Shown piece by piece: positions 35,335 to 48,253 of a stretch of 64,000 bases of DNA (the stretch's first letter is position 1; each line of letters starts with the position of its first letter). The stretch is from Melieria omissa. Taxonomy: Eukaryota > Arthropoda > Insecta > Diptera > Ulidiidae. A program made the translations under genes and the position numbers. Location of the stretch: the NCBI GenBank assembly GCA_963971225.1, contig OZ020269.1, forward strand, positions 90,912,783-90,976,782, in the 5' to 3' direction. The notes below the pieces were generated by a model. It was given only the letters and a program-made list of their open reading frames with translations. It did no database searches and had not been told where the DNA came from.

Positions 35335-37130
35335 AGGGACCATTAGGCACAAATAGACAAGAATATCTTTAGTACTGCGATAAAAGTCTCTTGTAAGTTG
35401 CTGTCTGTGATCCTTACCTATAGGTAAGGAGACCGTTCGTACTGTAATGGGTGTCTTCTGCAAGATGCCTTTGGTGATCTTTGCCCTTAGGAACCCTTAA
35501 GCAGGAACACCGTTAGCACTACAATGGGTGTCTCTTGTACGATGCTTTGTGTGACCCTTTCCCTAAGGGACCTTTAAGCAAGAACGCCGTTAGCACTACA
35601 ATGGGTGTCTCTTGTACGATGCTTTCTGTGACCCTTACCCTAAGAGACCCATAGCTAGGGATACCGTTAATACTTCAATGGGTAGCCCTTTTAGAAGTAG
35701 GTTATGACCCTTACATTTAAAACCCTTAGGCAGAAACGTCGTTAGTACAGCAATACGTTTTTCCGAGATGCTGTCTATGGTACCCTTAGGTAAGAACATT
35801 CTTAGTGTCTATTGCAATGGGTATCTCTTGTTAGATGCAGTTTCTGATTCTTTTCGTTAGGAACCCTTAGGCAAAAACATCGTTAGTACTGCAGTTCGTT
35901 TCTTTGAGATGCTGTCAATAGTACCCTTACGTTAGAACATCCTTAGTGCCTATTGGAATGGGTATCTCTTGTAAGATGCAGTTTCAGACACTTTTTCTTA
36001 GGGTCCCTTAAGCAAGAACATTAATGCGGTCTTATGAGATGCTGTCTATGCTACCCATAGGTAAGAACATTTTTAGTGCCTTTTACAATGGGTATCTCTT
36101 GTTAGATGCAATTTGTGGCTCTTATCCTTAGGGACCCTTAGGCAAGAATAGCCTTAATACTTCAATGCTTTTCTTTGAGATGCTGTCTACGGTAACCTTA
36201 GGTAAGAACATTCTTAGTGCCTATTGCAATGGGTATTTCTTATTAGATACAATTTCTGACTCTTATCCTTAGGAACCCTTAGGCAAGGACATCGTTAGTA
36301 CTGCAGTATGTTTTTTTGAGATGCTGTCTATGGTATCCTTAGGTAAGGACATCCTTAGTGTTGCGTGAGATCCACTTGTTAGATGAAGTCTGTTATCCTT
36401 GCCCTTAAAAACCCTTAGATAAGGCCATCGGTAGTACTATAATGCGTGTCTCTTGTAACTAATAGGAACCCTTAGACAAGGAGATTTTTAGCACTGCAGT
36501 GATTGTTTCTAAGGAGGCTTTTAGGTCCTTAAGCAAGAGCATTTTTAGTACTGCAATGGATTTTTCGTATAAGATGCTGTCTGAAGATCCTTAGTGCCTA
36601 TTGCCATGGGTATCTCTTGTTATATGCAGTTTCTGACTCTTATCCTTAGGGACCCTTAGGGAAAAAAGTCGTTAGTACAGTAATGCACTTTTCTGAGATG
36701 CTGTTTATGATACGCTTACGTAAGAACACCCTTAGTGCCTTTTGCAATGGGTATCTCTTGTAAGATGCACAATCTGTGACCATTACATTAGAAATCGTTA
36801 GGCAAAGACATTTTTAGTACTGGGTGTGTTTTGTAAGATGCTATTCCTTCAACCTTATCTTACAGGGACCTTTAGGCAAAGACATCTTTTGCACTGCAAT
36901 GGGTGTCTCTTAGGCCCATAGGTAAGAACATAGTCAATACTGATGAATTTATCCCTTTCCAGATGCTCACTTTGGAAAGAACATCGTTTGTACTCATGAA
37001 TTTAGACCGTTCCGGATGCTCACTTTGGGAGTCTTAGACAAGTACATCGTACATAATACTGCAGTATGTGTCCTTGTCAGATGCTTTTGGATGGTCGTGA
37101 CTGCAATTGGTGTCCTCCTTTATTGAAAGT
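35335..37130. repeat. 77-bp minisatellite, about 23 copies
   Basis: The monomer contains CTTAGGCAAGAACAT, CGTTAGTACTGCAATGGG, TGTCTCTTGTAAGATGCTG and TGACCCTTACCCTTAGGGAC. The block CACTACAATGGGTGTCTC starts 77 bases apart at about 35517 and 35594. Copies are diverged and some are shortened. Isolated monomer-like pieces (TGCAGTGGGTATTTCTTG near 34913) extend leftwards to about 34780, with an unrelated stretch at 35090-35330 between. No open frame is preserved through it. Confidence 0.8.
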
Positions 37131-38460
37131 AGTATGATGGTCAAGTAAACAAGGACTTTCTAAAAAAAGTTACCTGCATAGTTTGATATTTGCAAAGAAA
37201 GCAAGTCGAATTTGGAACGCTACTAAATAACTATCTTGCATAGCTTAAATTAGCTAAAGTTTATCCAAGTTAGAAGTGACCTAAAGCTCAGTAATCGGTA
37301 AATTACAATAGATCACAACTCCATGTTGGCAACAAGTCTATTAAGTCAGAATCTTTTGCCATAAATATAAAACTCACAACGCAAAGCCATGTAATCTCTT
37401 AACACATGATTACAAAAGAAAAAAAATATGAACATTGTCATTAATGAAGTCGTTGTGACACCTTTATGTAAATTTTCACCTTCCATGTCATTCGTAGCTG
37501 TGCATTATTATCTCATAATTAATTATACACGCACCTTAAACCTTTCCAATTCGGCGTATTCAGAGTGACCTCATGAGCGGCCAAAAACAAAAAACCCACC
37601 ACCTATTTATTTAATACTTCTGCTTAAATGACATTTATGCCATTCATTTATTTGAAATGTTGCATGCATGTTGCAGTTGTGGCAGAAATTTATGTTAAAA
37701 GGAAACATTAAATAAAAAACCGCAAAAGAATACAGAACAACCCTCAGCTCATTAAAAAAACAACCACAAATCAACCTCAAAATTGTTAATCAACAAGGAA
37801 AACTGAATGTAACGAACGAGAAAAAGTCAACGAAACACATTAAAGGACAACGAACTGCAAGAATTTATGGAACTTGTGAGCGTGACGCATAACATTTAAG
37901 GCTTCAAGGAAATGGTGAGTATGAATGAAAGTGGGACCAGATGAAAAAAATATGTAGTTTGGTGGTTGAAGGAAACTATGTGTTCAAATATTTTGAATCA
38001 TCAGAAGAAATCTGTATTATTATAAAAATATGCCATATTAGTCAGGGAAGATCTTTGACTCATAAACAAAAATTTGTTCAGAGTAAACCAAGCATATACA
38101 ATTTTATAGTTTCCCCACTTTGTATACGTTTTGTAATAAACATCTGTAGGGCAGTTATGGAAATCTCCTCTTGCCAGAAAGTGCCATCTACACCACTGTT
38201 CCCAAGGCATGTCATGAACATGACCGAACCCTCGTGAGCCGGGAACCCATAAGAAAATGCAAAAACACGCGACAAGACGGCGCTGGCGTTGTGACAGCCA
38301 ATGCGGGCAGTATGAGTCGAAGACAGGACACCCACTGCCAACAACATCAATGAGACCGGCGCGCCGGTCGGTGATTCTCATCACACGCAATGAATTTGAA
38401 AAGCAAATACAATGTATGAATGAATGCGGGCAATGGCGCTATAACGGTATCGTTGCTACT
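37130..38460. other. Unique non-coding DNA
   Basis: AT-rich to about 38130, then GC-richer. Minus-strand frames at 38001-38390 and 38078-38350 are open in two phases. If the exon at 38464-38628 is real, this stretch is its downstream intron or later exons. I could not pick an acceptor site with confidence. Confidence 0.35.
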
Positions 38461-38463
38461 TAC

Positions 38464-38628
38464 CACAGTGTCCTGCGAAACGGCCGATTCGTGCCCGAGA
38501 TGACGATGGCGTTTCGGTGCGGCATGCACTGCCGACGGCAAATCGAATGCCACGAGCACCCACATGGCACCAACGAAGACGACGACAACCCTTTGCGGTG
38601 AATTGAGTGCAGCAAGTGCCAGTGACAT
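38464..38628 (-). CDS. Candidate first coding exon of a secreted protein
   Basis: The minus-strand ATG at 38628 opens 55 codons. The N-terminus has a hydrophobic core RVVVVFVGAMWVLVAF (residues 13-28) and then DLPSAVHA-APKRHRHLG, giving a small-residue signal-peptidase site after residue 36 and a dibasic KR at residues 39-40. The frame meets GTAAGT exactly after codon 55 (donor G at 38463), a consensus splice donor in phase 0. This arrangement fits a secreted peptide or neuropeptide-like precursor whose rest is in later exons toward lower coordinates. No family is recognised. Weak points: no clear pyrimidine-rich acceptor is seen upstream, the following exon is not identified, and other frames are also open across this GC-rich patch. 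Confidence 0.3.
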
Positions 38629-38639
38629 TTTCGTATGAT

Positions 38640-40390
38640 ATCTTTTTTATTCGTATGACAGACACTTGTGGGCATTAACAACGATAATTGTTGTTGTTGA
38701 TTATTGTTTAGTATTTTTTATTTAAATATGTTTACGAGTCGAATGAGTCGAGTTGCATGAATAAACAATTTCTGTGTATATTTTTTTCGATTATTTATAT
38801 TTATTAATTTTTTTAATTTTAATTTTCAATACAATTTATCAACATTTTGAACAACACTTGGCCGGCCTTTGCAATTGGTTTTCTCTTTTGTTACAATATT
38901 TTTGTGACAACAATAATTTTGAAAACAACACAAACAGCACTCAACCGCGACACCAATCGCGCAAATGCGCAACGCACGTTTCGAGTAAAAAACTTTTCCA
39001 AACAAAGAAATTTTATGACAGCTTGCACGAAGAAAGAAAATGCTATGCACGCATTGGCCTTAACGGAATTTCATGCGCACTCATTCGATTTTTGCTGTTG
39101 AGCGAATTTTCCATACCGAGCGGAAAGCAACAGCGGAAAACGCACCAAAAGGACACAGGCACAGTGGGTGCAAAAGCAATAATTTGCTAGGATTTTAAAT
39201 TTTTGTATTTTTCACACAGCATTGATGAATTTTTTCATATTTATTTAACATTTTTTTGAATTTGTTTACAAATTATGAGACACTTTTTTACAAATATTTA
39301 TTAGCAAAGTTCGGTTTATGTCGCTGCTGTTGGCTGCTACTCCGTTTGTTTATTTTATTTGTATTAATTTCCTTGCAGACTTGGGGGTTGAGGTCGCACA
39401 CATGCGCAGTGTTGCCAATGTTGGGCACAGCCGAACAGCCGATTGCCGGGCACCGGCCGCTTCTGTTGCTTATGTTGCCGTGGTTGTTATGGTTGGTGTT
39501 GGTAGTTATGCCGCCGATTGTTGCTTTTGTTGTTATTGTCCTGACTGCTCCTGGCTGCTACTACATATTTATTTGCATTTGATATAATGGACTCGTTTCG
39601 TTTCGTAGAATGACGCACGCCTGCGACTTGGCCGACTACTCTAGTAGCTTGTTGTTGTTGCAACTTGAGTGAAATTTAACTTTCATTGATGTTGCAAAAT
39701 CAAAAACTTGATTACCCGTTAAATGTTCGCATGTGTTTTGGCGCCAATTCGTTCTATATGGAAAATAACTAATACTAACTTCGTCGGTTGATAGTTGAAA
39801 ACATTTGACATGCGCACTCATTAATTTCGTAATTTGCTTAGAATTGTAATTTTTTCCTCGAGCGAAAAAATCAAATTGAAAGAACCGTTTAAATTATCGG
39901 CACCGCAAGCGACAACAAAGAACAGCGCCAACACGCAGCAACACGACGCGCGTTTAAAGCGAAACTAACCAAAACATATCACAACAACGAGCTCGCAACT
40001 GCCAGAGACCGCTGCACGGTCAACATATGCATGGGTCGCTTGGCTGGGCGAACTGGATTCAACGTTGCGACGCGCGAGTCAGCCACAGTTGCTTATGCGG
40101 GAGGTGTGTGTGAATTCATCGTATGGGAGAATGTTGTTGTTGTTGTAGTATGAACAATATGCAACGCTCGCTGCATGAAATTCTCATCCATAAGAAGTTG
40201 TTTGTTGTCGTTTTTTAATCAGCTGCGCCACCGCATGGAGAACTGGGGAGCCGATCAGTGGGTATTTTCACAAGTAAAAGAGAATGAAAGAGAGAGCTGA
40301 GAAACCGTGAGCGCACATACTGGTTGATCAGCTGGTTGTGATCAACACCCGAGCCAAAATGTTGGTAAACATTTGGGCTAACAATTTAAA
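38640..40390. other. Unique DNA with possible minus-strand 5' region
   Basis: AT-rich at 38690-39240. A TTG/CTGCTG-rich part lies at 39310-39580 and a GC-richer part at 39890-40140. If the 38464-38628 exon belongs to a minus-strand gene, its promoter or first untranslated exon could be in 39900-40140, but I see no TATA box and initiator pair that would prove this. Open frames here are low complexity. Confidence 0.3.
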
Positions 40391-42480
40391 TGATTATAAT
40401 TTTTTTTAATATTTAATAAGTATGAACATGCTTGAATTTATTAAAAAACAAATACAAAATTGAAATGAAACAAACTAAAATATATTAAAAATAAAAGTTT
40501 ACTGAAAATTAACTTACATATTTATATGTAAATAAATTTATTAATTAATTAAGTAAAAATTAATATTAAAACTAGTATTAAAAATCAAAAACATTAAACT
40601 TATAATTAATAATAAATAATGTAATTATAAATATCAAAAATAAGAAGAAATTTATTAAATATAATATATATTTGTTTTTATATTTATCAAATATAAAAAC
40701 AAAAATTAACTTAAAATTTTTCTTATTACAATTTAAAAATTAAATTATAAAATTGTTTTAATTTATTTGTAACTTTAATTTAATTAAAAAATAAATATCT
40801 TATGAAATATCTTAAATTTTATTTGAATTTCAAGTTTCTGATTCAAATTTTAAAATTGTAGATATAATTATGTTACAAATTAATGTTAAAAGTTAACAAA
40901 TTAAACTTTTAAATTGAAAATATAAAAATAAAAGGATTTTTTAATTAAATATTAAAAAATAATTATTGAACTTAACATTTTTTAATTAAAAAATTTAAAT
41001 TTAAGTTTTAAGTTATAAAATTTTCGTAATTTGTTTTTAGATTAAATTTAATTTAAAATATACAAGTTTTTTATTTTTTCATTTTTACTTAACTTTATTG
41101 CAATATTATTTGAAATATCAAACTTTCAAACTTTTTTGTAAAAAAATAAAAAATATAAACCGAAAATTTGAAATTTCTTAAATTTTTTTAATATCACCTT
41201 CCTAATGGAAACTTGAAAATTCTATTATAATATTATGAAAAATTATATTGAAAATAATATTTACAGTTAAAGAATAAAAATTACACTTTATGAAATTGAA
41301 AATTAATTGAAATAAACTAATTTTATATTTCCCTTGTTTAATAAAAAAAAAATCGTATTTTTAATTAAATTTTGATTTTAGTTTAAAACAAAACAGAAAA
41401 CAAATTTTTATGTTTTAAATTTGAATTACAAAATGTTAAAAAATTTGTAAATAAGTATTAAAATTAAGAAACATTCAATGTAAAAATTTTAAATAAACTA
41501 AATTTGAACTACAAATTTTAAGTTCATATGAAATTAGTTTTTAAAATTTTTTTGTTTTAATATAAAAATTACATTAACATAACATTTTGAAATTAAGTTA
41601 AAAATAATAATTTGAAAGTAAAACCGAAATAAACTTGACAACTAAAAATTAAGAAAATCAAAAAAAATTTTAAATAAAAACTATTAAAGTAAAAACTATT
41701 TTGAATCATAAACTCAAAAGTGAAAAAAAATTAATTTAATAATAATAATTATATCTAAGTGATTTAAAAGTTTTAAATTCAATTGTAAAACACAAAAATG
41801 CAAACAATTGAGAATATAAAATGAAATAAAACATGTAAAACGTTAAATTAAACCAAAAATTAGGATCTGAAAACTAAAAGATAAAAACAAGAAACTAAAA
41901 ACGGAAACTTGAAACTAAAAACTAAAAATTAAATACAGGTCTCCCTCGTATAACGCGGTGATTACGTTCCAGAAAAACTCCGCGTTATGTGATTCGCGTT
42001 ATAGAAGACTTAACTTTCATATAAATTTTAGGGTTATGTTCCAATAAGCTTTTTGCAAAATAAAATAGGTACTAAATTAAAGATGTATATACATTCCAAC
42101 CTAAAATCAAAATTCATACTTTATTTGAAAAATGTAAAAACATAATGAAAAAGAACTATTTTTTTGTAATTGCGTTATATCGAAAACGCGTTGTAGAAGT
42201 ATTAATAATTATACCTAATAATTATACCTGCACTAATAATTAAACGCAAGAAATTAATAACTAAAACTTAAAAACTAAAAACCGAAAATTAAAAGGTACT
42301 AACTAAAATCTAAAAGTAAAAACTCGAATTACAAACAAAAATTAAAACCAAAAAACGAATTAGAAACTAAAACATACAAATTTCAATTATTATTATTCCT
42401 TTTTATTTTTTTTTTTTAAGAAGAACGAAAACCAAAATGATATATTTATAAATTAAAAACTAAAAATGATGAAAAGAAAA
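40390..42480. other. Very AT-rich non-coding DNA
   Basis: Composed mainly of AAATTAAA, TTTAAATT and AAACTAAAAA words with hardly any open frames. Loose AAACTAAAA repeats appear near 41870-41940 and 42240-42480. It resembles the 10.5-11.6 kb region in composition, but no fixed period was seen. A possible DNA-transposon relic (41936-42230) is inside. Confidence 0.5.
41936..42230. mobile_element. Possible pogo-like element relic
   Basis: A TA is followed by CAGGTCTCCCTCGTATAACG and then CGCGTTATAGAAG. The right side has TTGCGTTATATCG and CGCGTTGTAGAAG in a corresponding inverted arrangement, ending ATACCTG. The start CAG..CCCTCG.ATAACGCGG resembles Tc1/mariner-superfamily pogo-type termini. The outermost right end is poorly matched, so the boundaries are tentative. 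Confidence 0.35.
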
Positions 42481-44200
42481 AATTTTTTACATGGCTGATG
42501 GATTAATTTAATGGTTTTTGGAAAAAAGGATTCTTCGGGCCTCATAAACATTCACTTAAATTCAAAACTTGGTGTTATGGAAATCCACAGTAAATCTGTA
42601 CCATTGGGAATTTAGAGTATCGAATCTTCTTGCTTGTTAGTAAATTCACTTTTAAGAAAGAATAATATGATGCAAACTATCATATCTTGACTTGCCCAGG
42701 TCCATCCAAATGTAAAGAATTTACTACATTGAATTGTATCCTAAATTAATTTGATTTTTTCCTGAGACTTTGTTATTCCAAAATCACTATTTGGTCTAAA
42801 AGTCTGCGTGCTCAGAAATTTTTAACTAAGAGTGAATACCCATGTTTAAGTGACGCGATGTCAGTGACAAATAATTATAATTTTTTTAAGGTCACTACGT
42901 CATGGAGATAATAGCGTTTATTTACTCAGAATTACTTTATTGTCTTTTCTTTTGAACCCGAACATTTTGGGATTTTTTTGTAATTGAGTCATAAAATGTT
43001 TTCAAATGAGTATAAAAAAATTTCGGAGTCACACATTTCAAATCTTATCTCTTATACGCAATGAAAACGCATGCATTTATTTACTTTGTATCAACACATT
43101 TATTTGGTGACTTGTAAAAAACATAACTGTAAAATCGCCATTTCAAAGAAAACCATTTTCTAAATAAATAAACAGTAGCAAAACAAATTAAAGTTTATGG
43201 ATCTATAGATCCATAGAATGTTGTTTTGACTCTTGAGCACCAAAAAAATTCCAAAAACGAAGTTCTGTTTGCCTGCCACGAACGCTGATCTAAGTGCCAC
43301 AAAAGTATTTTCATATAATTTGTCAAGCACTTATAAATTCTTGAATAAACACCAAAACATAAACATTTGCATCAATTAAACATTCGATTTAATAAACAAT
43401 TTTGTGATATTGTTTAAGTTGCAATCTCTTCCTAGCAATTAAATTCTTTGCCTTCGTTAAATAAAATTTGTCATTTATAATACCAAATTTGGACTGGCGG
43501 AACAGACAGAACAACTGAAACAAACAACTGTCAAGTGGCCGTAAAGTGTGAATGTGCCATTTGCATGCAACATATGGTGCAATGCATATTTCATGCTGCC
43601 ACAATTCAGCAAAAACAACAACTTAATCATTTGTATTGACAATTAACAAGCAGACATTGTCATTAGACAAGCCGTAGACAATGACAGCGAACGCACGGTT
43701 TCGACAGTCGTGCAGTGGACGAGGATGTAGAGAATGGAAACGATTTCATTTGTTTGCTAATGATTTTTAACGACACTAATTGAAACAATGGACTATTTAA
43801 AGAGTAGTTAGTGTAACAGTTGTGTTATTTTAATGAATGCAAGTTGGCTAAAAATTGAAAAGAATTTGATTTACTAAAAATCTAAAAATAGATATAGATA
43901 ATAAAATATTTAATTTAACAGCAAGCTGCAGTCTAAAGTAGACAATAAGCCACTACTGTAAGCTCGCAGAAGTGCATAACTGGTAGAATTTCATTAATTT
44001 TCAAAGAGACTGCAGTGCGCTTCACTGTAATTTCTCATCTCTCTATCTTAGTTTTTAAACCTGAAAAGGCGGGACTTTGTTGTAATATGAGGAAAAGGAA
44101 CCATTTCAAATTGACTAAAATGAATCAGGATTGGTTCTTGCTACCAATGCATTGTCAACTGAATTTGCATTAAGAAAATTAGAGTAATTGGCGATGACTA
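42480..44200. other. Unique AT-rich non-coding DNA
   Basis: Contains a perfect 16-bp palindrome TGGATCTATAGATCCA at 43197-43212. No gene or element is supportable. Confidence 0.4.
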
Positions 44201-44207
44201 CTGTAGT

Positions 44208-45864
44208 AGAACTAAATAACTAACTAACTAACTAACTAGTAACTCTCTAAGTAACTAACTTAGTAACTAACTTAGTAGTAGTAACTAACTTAGTAACTAA
44301 ATAACTAACTAACTAGTAACTCTCTAAGTAACTAACTTAGTAACGAACTAAGTAACCAAACAACTAACTAACTAACTAACTGATTTACTATCTAACTAAC
44401 TAGTAACTAACTAAGTAACTACCTTAATCACTAACTAGTAACTAACTAACTGACTAACTAGTGACTAACAAACTAACTAGTTGACTAATTAACTAAGTAA
44501 TTGACTAGCTAATCAACTAAGTAGTATCAAACTAAGTAACTAACTAACTAGCTAACTAATACCTAGCAACTACTTAACTAAGTAACTAAAAAAGTAACTA
44601 AATAACTAACTAAAAAAACTAACTAACTAATTAACTAACTAAGTAACAAAATATCTAGTAAGCAACTAACTACCTCAGATACTAACTAACTAACTATCTA
44701 ACTTACTAACTATCTACCTAACTTAGTAACTTACCACGTAACTAACTAACGAACTAACTCAATAACTAACTAATTATTTAATGAACTAAGTAACTTACTA
44801 AGTAACTAACTAAGTAACTAACTAACTGACTAGTAAATGAATAAGTAACTAACTAAGTAACCAACTCTCTAACTGATTAGCTAACTAACAAGTAACTAAC
44901 TACATAGCTAACTAGTACCTCCTTAAGTAACTAACTAAATAATCAACTAATTATATAACTAGCAAAATAACTAACAAAATAACTAACTAAGTAACTAACT
45001 AAACAACTAACTAAATAACTATTTTGTCACCAACTAACTAACTAACTTAACTAACAAATTAGCTAAACTAACTAAACAAACGAAATAAAATAAGTAACTT
45101 ACTAGTAACTAACTAATTAACTAACTAGATATATAACTAACTAATAAACCAACTAACTAACTAAACTAGCAAACTAATAAACAAACCATAATTTAGTAAG
45201 TAACTAACTGGGTAACTAACTACTAACTAACTAAGTAACTAACTAGTAACTAATTAAATAACCAACTATCTAACTAACTGAATAACTAACTAACTAACTG
45301 ATTAACTAACTAACCATCTAACTAAGTAACTAACTAAATAACCAACTAACTAATTAAGTAATTGACTAATTGAATAACTAACTGAATAATTGATTAACAG
45401 ACTATCTTACTAACTAAACTAACCAAACTAACTAAATTAATTAAACTCACGAAACTAACTGACAAACTATTAACTAACTAACTAAATATCTAACTAAACT
45501 AACTTTTGAATAATTACACTTACTAAACTAACCAAATTAATTTAACTAACTTAACCACTTAAACTAACTAACTTAACTAGACTAACTGGCTCACTGACTA
45601 ACTGACTAAATATCTAACTAACTAACTAAATTAACTAATCTAACTAAATTAATTAAACTAACTAAACTAACCAACTATTAATTAACTAACTAAATAACTA
45701 ACTAAACTAACTTTACTAATTAAGCTAAGTAACTAACTTAAATAATTATACTAACTAAGCGTACTAAACTAGCTAAATTAACTTAACTAACTTTACCAAT
45801 TAAATTAACTAAACTAACTAACTTAACTAGACTAACTGACTAAATAACTAACTAACTAACTGAC
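44208..45864 (+). repeat. Imperfect (ACTA)n array, about 1.65 kb
   Basis: ACTA tetramers with many variants (AGTAACTAACT, CTAGTAACT, AAACTAACT) fill the stretch, ending about 5 bases before a module that is also found after the 47.4-48.3 kb array. The degree of variation suggests an old array. Confidence 0.9.
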
Positions 45865-45868
45865 TATT

Positions 45869-45985
45869 TTCCATTTGCATTTGTAATTGTTTTTCAAAGC
45901 ACATAGAAGAAGCAAAGAAAAAGCGCCAACAAAAACATTTCTTTTGAAGCATTTGCGCCAATTTATTTGAAGTTGAAAACTGCAG
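45869..45985 (+). repeat. Shared 3' module A (partner at 48.25 kb)
   Basis: The words AAAGCACATAGAA, CAACAAAAACATTTCTTTTG and TTATTTGAAGTTGAAAA match 48276-48355 in the same order and orientation, and both copies directly follow an ACTA-type array. It looks like one end of a mobile or duplicated unit carrying the microsatellite. Confidence 0.6.
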
Positions 45986-45989
45986 CTAA

Positions 45990-47295
45990 GCATTTTCCCT
46001 TTCCAATATTTTTTAATTACAAATCTAAAGTCATCTACAGTTTCACATTAAATGCGCTTGTAAAACTTAAACAAAATGTCTTTGTTAATTTTCACTTTTC
46101 ATGGATCGATGTGCCATGCGTCACGAACTCTCACTGCAGCGCAGACAATCATCAGTTCAGTAAAACAATTCCAAGTAAAACGAATTTTAATGAATGACTA
46201 ATTTTGACACAACATTCATTTAGATGTATTGAAGTAGACAAAAACCACGTGTTTAAAAAAATTAATTATAATATTTACTTCAATTTCATTTCAAGCTGAC
46301 AATACGAATTTCTTCAGTTTTGACTCCTTCGAAAGCGCAGCACGAGTTGTCAAGTTATCGACAAAACTTGCGGCACATGTAAATAAAGCGCAACTTATCT
46401 GTGCAACGTACAATTGGCACCAACAACAAAATCAGCACGTTCCATGAGTGCATAATGCGTAGTAGTATCCAAGGGAAGCGGTCTGCCAGCGAGAAGATTA
46501 AATGTCACGAACATGGCTGCCATTTTTAGTTGCGCTCGATCTTGTTTAGCGCCAACATAGGCGCTGTCGCTATCTCAAGTTGTCGACTAAATAGAAATCG
46601 CATGCATGCATGACAGCTGCAGCATTCATGAATCACTGCGACTTTCGATAAATAACAAAAACAAATACTTACGCAAAAGTGCGTTCACTGGCCGCAATCG
46701 GACCCGGACGGATGTGAAAATGCAGCACTCGAACAGCAGCGACAACAGCCATGAAACGAATGCTCCTTGAACTTGACGACTCGCCTCGTTGCTAATGTTG
46801 CTTATTGCTTATTTAATTTGCTGTGAACAAACAAAATTCCATTCTAAAACGGTGAATGAATGAATGCGGCCAGATGAATAATCGGAAGCGTCATGAGTTG
46901 GACAACAAACGACAAAATGAAAGCAAGCGACACAAACTTCGAACTTCGCTCGAACGTGATTTTATGGCAAAGCCAAATTGAGGGAAGCGGGGCCACTTTG
47001 CTGAATTTTGTGGGTGGCGCAAAAAACGAAACTGCGTAATAATTAATTGTATTTTTTGTTTTTGTGTCTAAGCATTTTGTGATAAATTTTGTTATTGTTT
47101 TAAAGCAAACAAAGGTGTAGCCGAGATCGAAATTGGCCATTCACCAAATGTTGAGTGAGGTCAGTGGCAGTGGTTGTGGGTGGCCAAAGTACACGAAATG
47201 CAACAGAAAGATTTGCAGTATTTTTTTGCTTATAATTGAACAACTTGAATCAATGTAAAGAAATTAATATAGGTGGGTTTTCAATGGCCAATGTG
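45990..47295. other. Unique non-coding DNA
   Basis: Mixed composition with a GC-richer patch near 46440-46780. Short frames on both strands are unrecognised. Confidence 0.4.
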
Positions 47296-47296
47296 A

Positions 47297-47332
47297 CAGG
47301 AAATGGCAAACCTCTGGGAGTAAAATTTTACT
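47297..47332 (+). mobile_element. SINE body fragment
   Basis: CAGGAAATGGCAAACCTC followed by TGGGAGTAAAATTTT is nearly identical to the SINE body at about 5820-5852. It lies about 25 bases before the nonamer array. Confidence 0.6.
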
Positions 47333-47355
47333 ATTAAAAAATTAAATCTTACTTT

Positions 47356-48252
47356 TACTAACTTAAACTAACTAAACTAACTAAACTAACTAAACTAACT
47401 AAACTAACTAAACTAACTAAACTAACTAAACTAACTAAACTAACTAAACTAACTAAACTAACTAAACTAACTAAACTAACTAAACTAACTAAACTAACTA
47501 AACTAACTAAACTAACTAAACTAACTAACTAACTAAACTAACTAAACTAACTAAACTAACTAAACTAACTAAACTAACTAAACTAACTAAACTAACTAAA
47601 CTAACTAAACTAACTAAACTAACTAAACTAACTAAACTAACTAAACTAACTAAACTAACTAAACTAACTAAACTAACTAAACTAACTAAACTAACTAAAC
47701 TAACTAAACTAACTAAACTAACTAAACTAACTAAACTAACTAAACTAACTAAACTAACTAAACTAACTAAACTAACTAAACTAACTAAACTAACTAAACT
47801 AACTAAACTAACTAAACTAACTAAACTAACTAAACTAACTAAACTAACTAAACTAACTAAACTAACTAAACTAACTAAACTAACTAAACTAACTAAACTA
47901 ACTAAACTAACTAAACTAACTAAACTAACTAAACTAACTAAACTAACTAAACTAACTAAACTAACTAAACTAACTAAACTAACTAAACTAACTAAACTAA
48001 CTAAACTAACTAAACTAACTAAACTAACTAAACTAACTAAACTAACTAACCTAACTAAACTAACTAAACTAACTAATCTAACTAATCTAACTAAACTAAC
48101 TAAACTAACTAAACTAACTAAACTAACTAAACTAACTAAACTAACTAAACTAACTAAACTAACTAAACTAACTAAACTAACTAAACTAACTAAACTAACT
48201 AAACTAACTAAACTAACTAAACTAACTAAACTAACTAAATTAACTAAACTAA
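47356..48252 (+). repeat. (CTAAACTAA)n nonamer array, about 100 copies
   Basis: An almost perfect 9-bp unit CTAAACTAA runs for about 900 bases. The few variants (an ACTAACTAACT slip near 47525, AACCTAAC near 48046, two AATCTAAC near 48075-48090 and one AATTAAC near 48239) are localised. Its homogeneity contrasts with the decayed ACTA array at 44.2-45.9 kb. Confidence 0.95.
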
Positions 48253-48253
48253 C

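Noticed and set aside
35335..37130. CRISPR-like array
   Set aside because: Repeats are contiguous and diverged without unique spacers, and the window is eukaryotic.
38257..38601. 114-codon plus-strand frame over the candidate exon
   Set aside because: No signal peptide or domain, and the opposite strand has the better start and splice donor. A short CHEH resemblance to a frame near 46510 is too weak to support homology.
47356..48252. Telomere-like repeat
   Set aside because: The unit is CTAAACTAA, not TTAGG or another known telomeric unit, and it sits among unique DNA.
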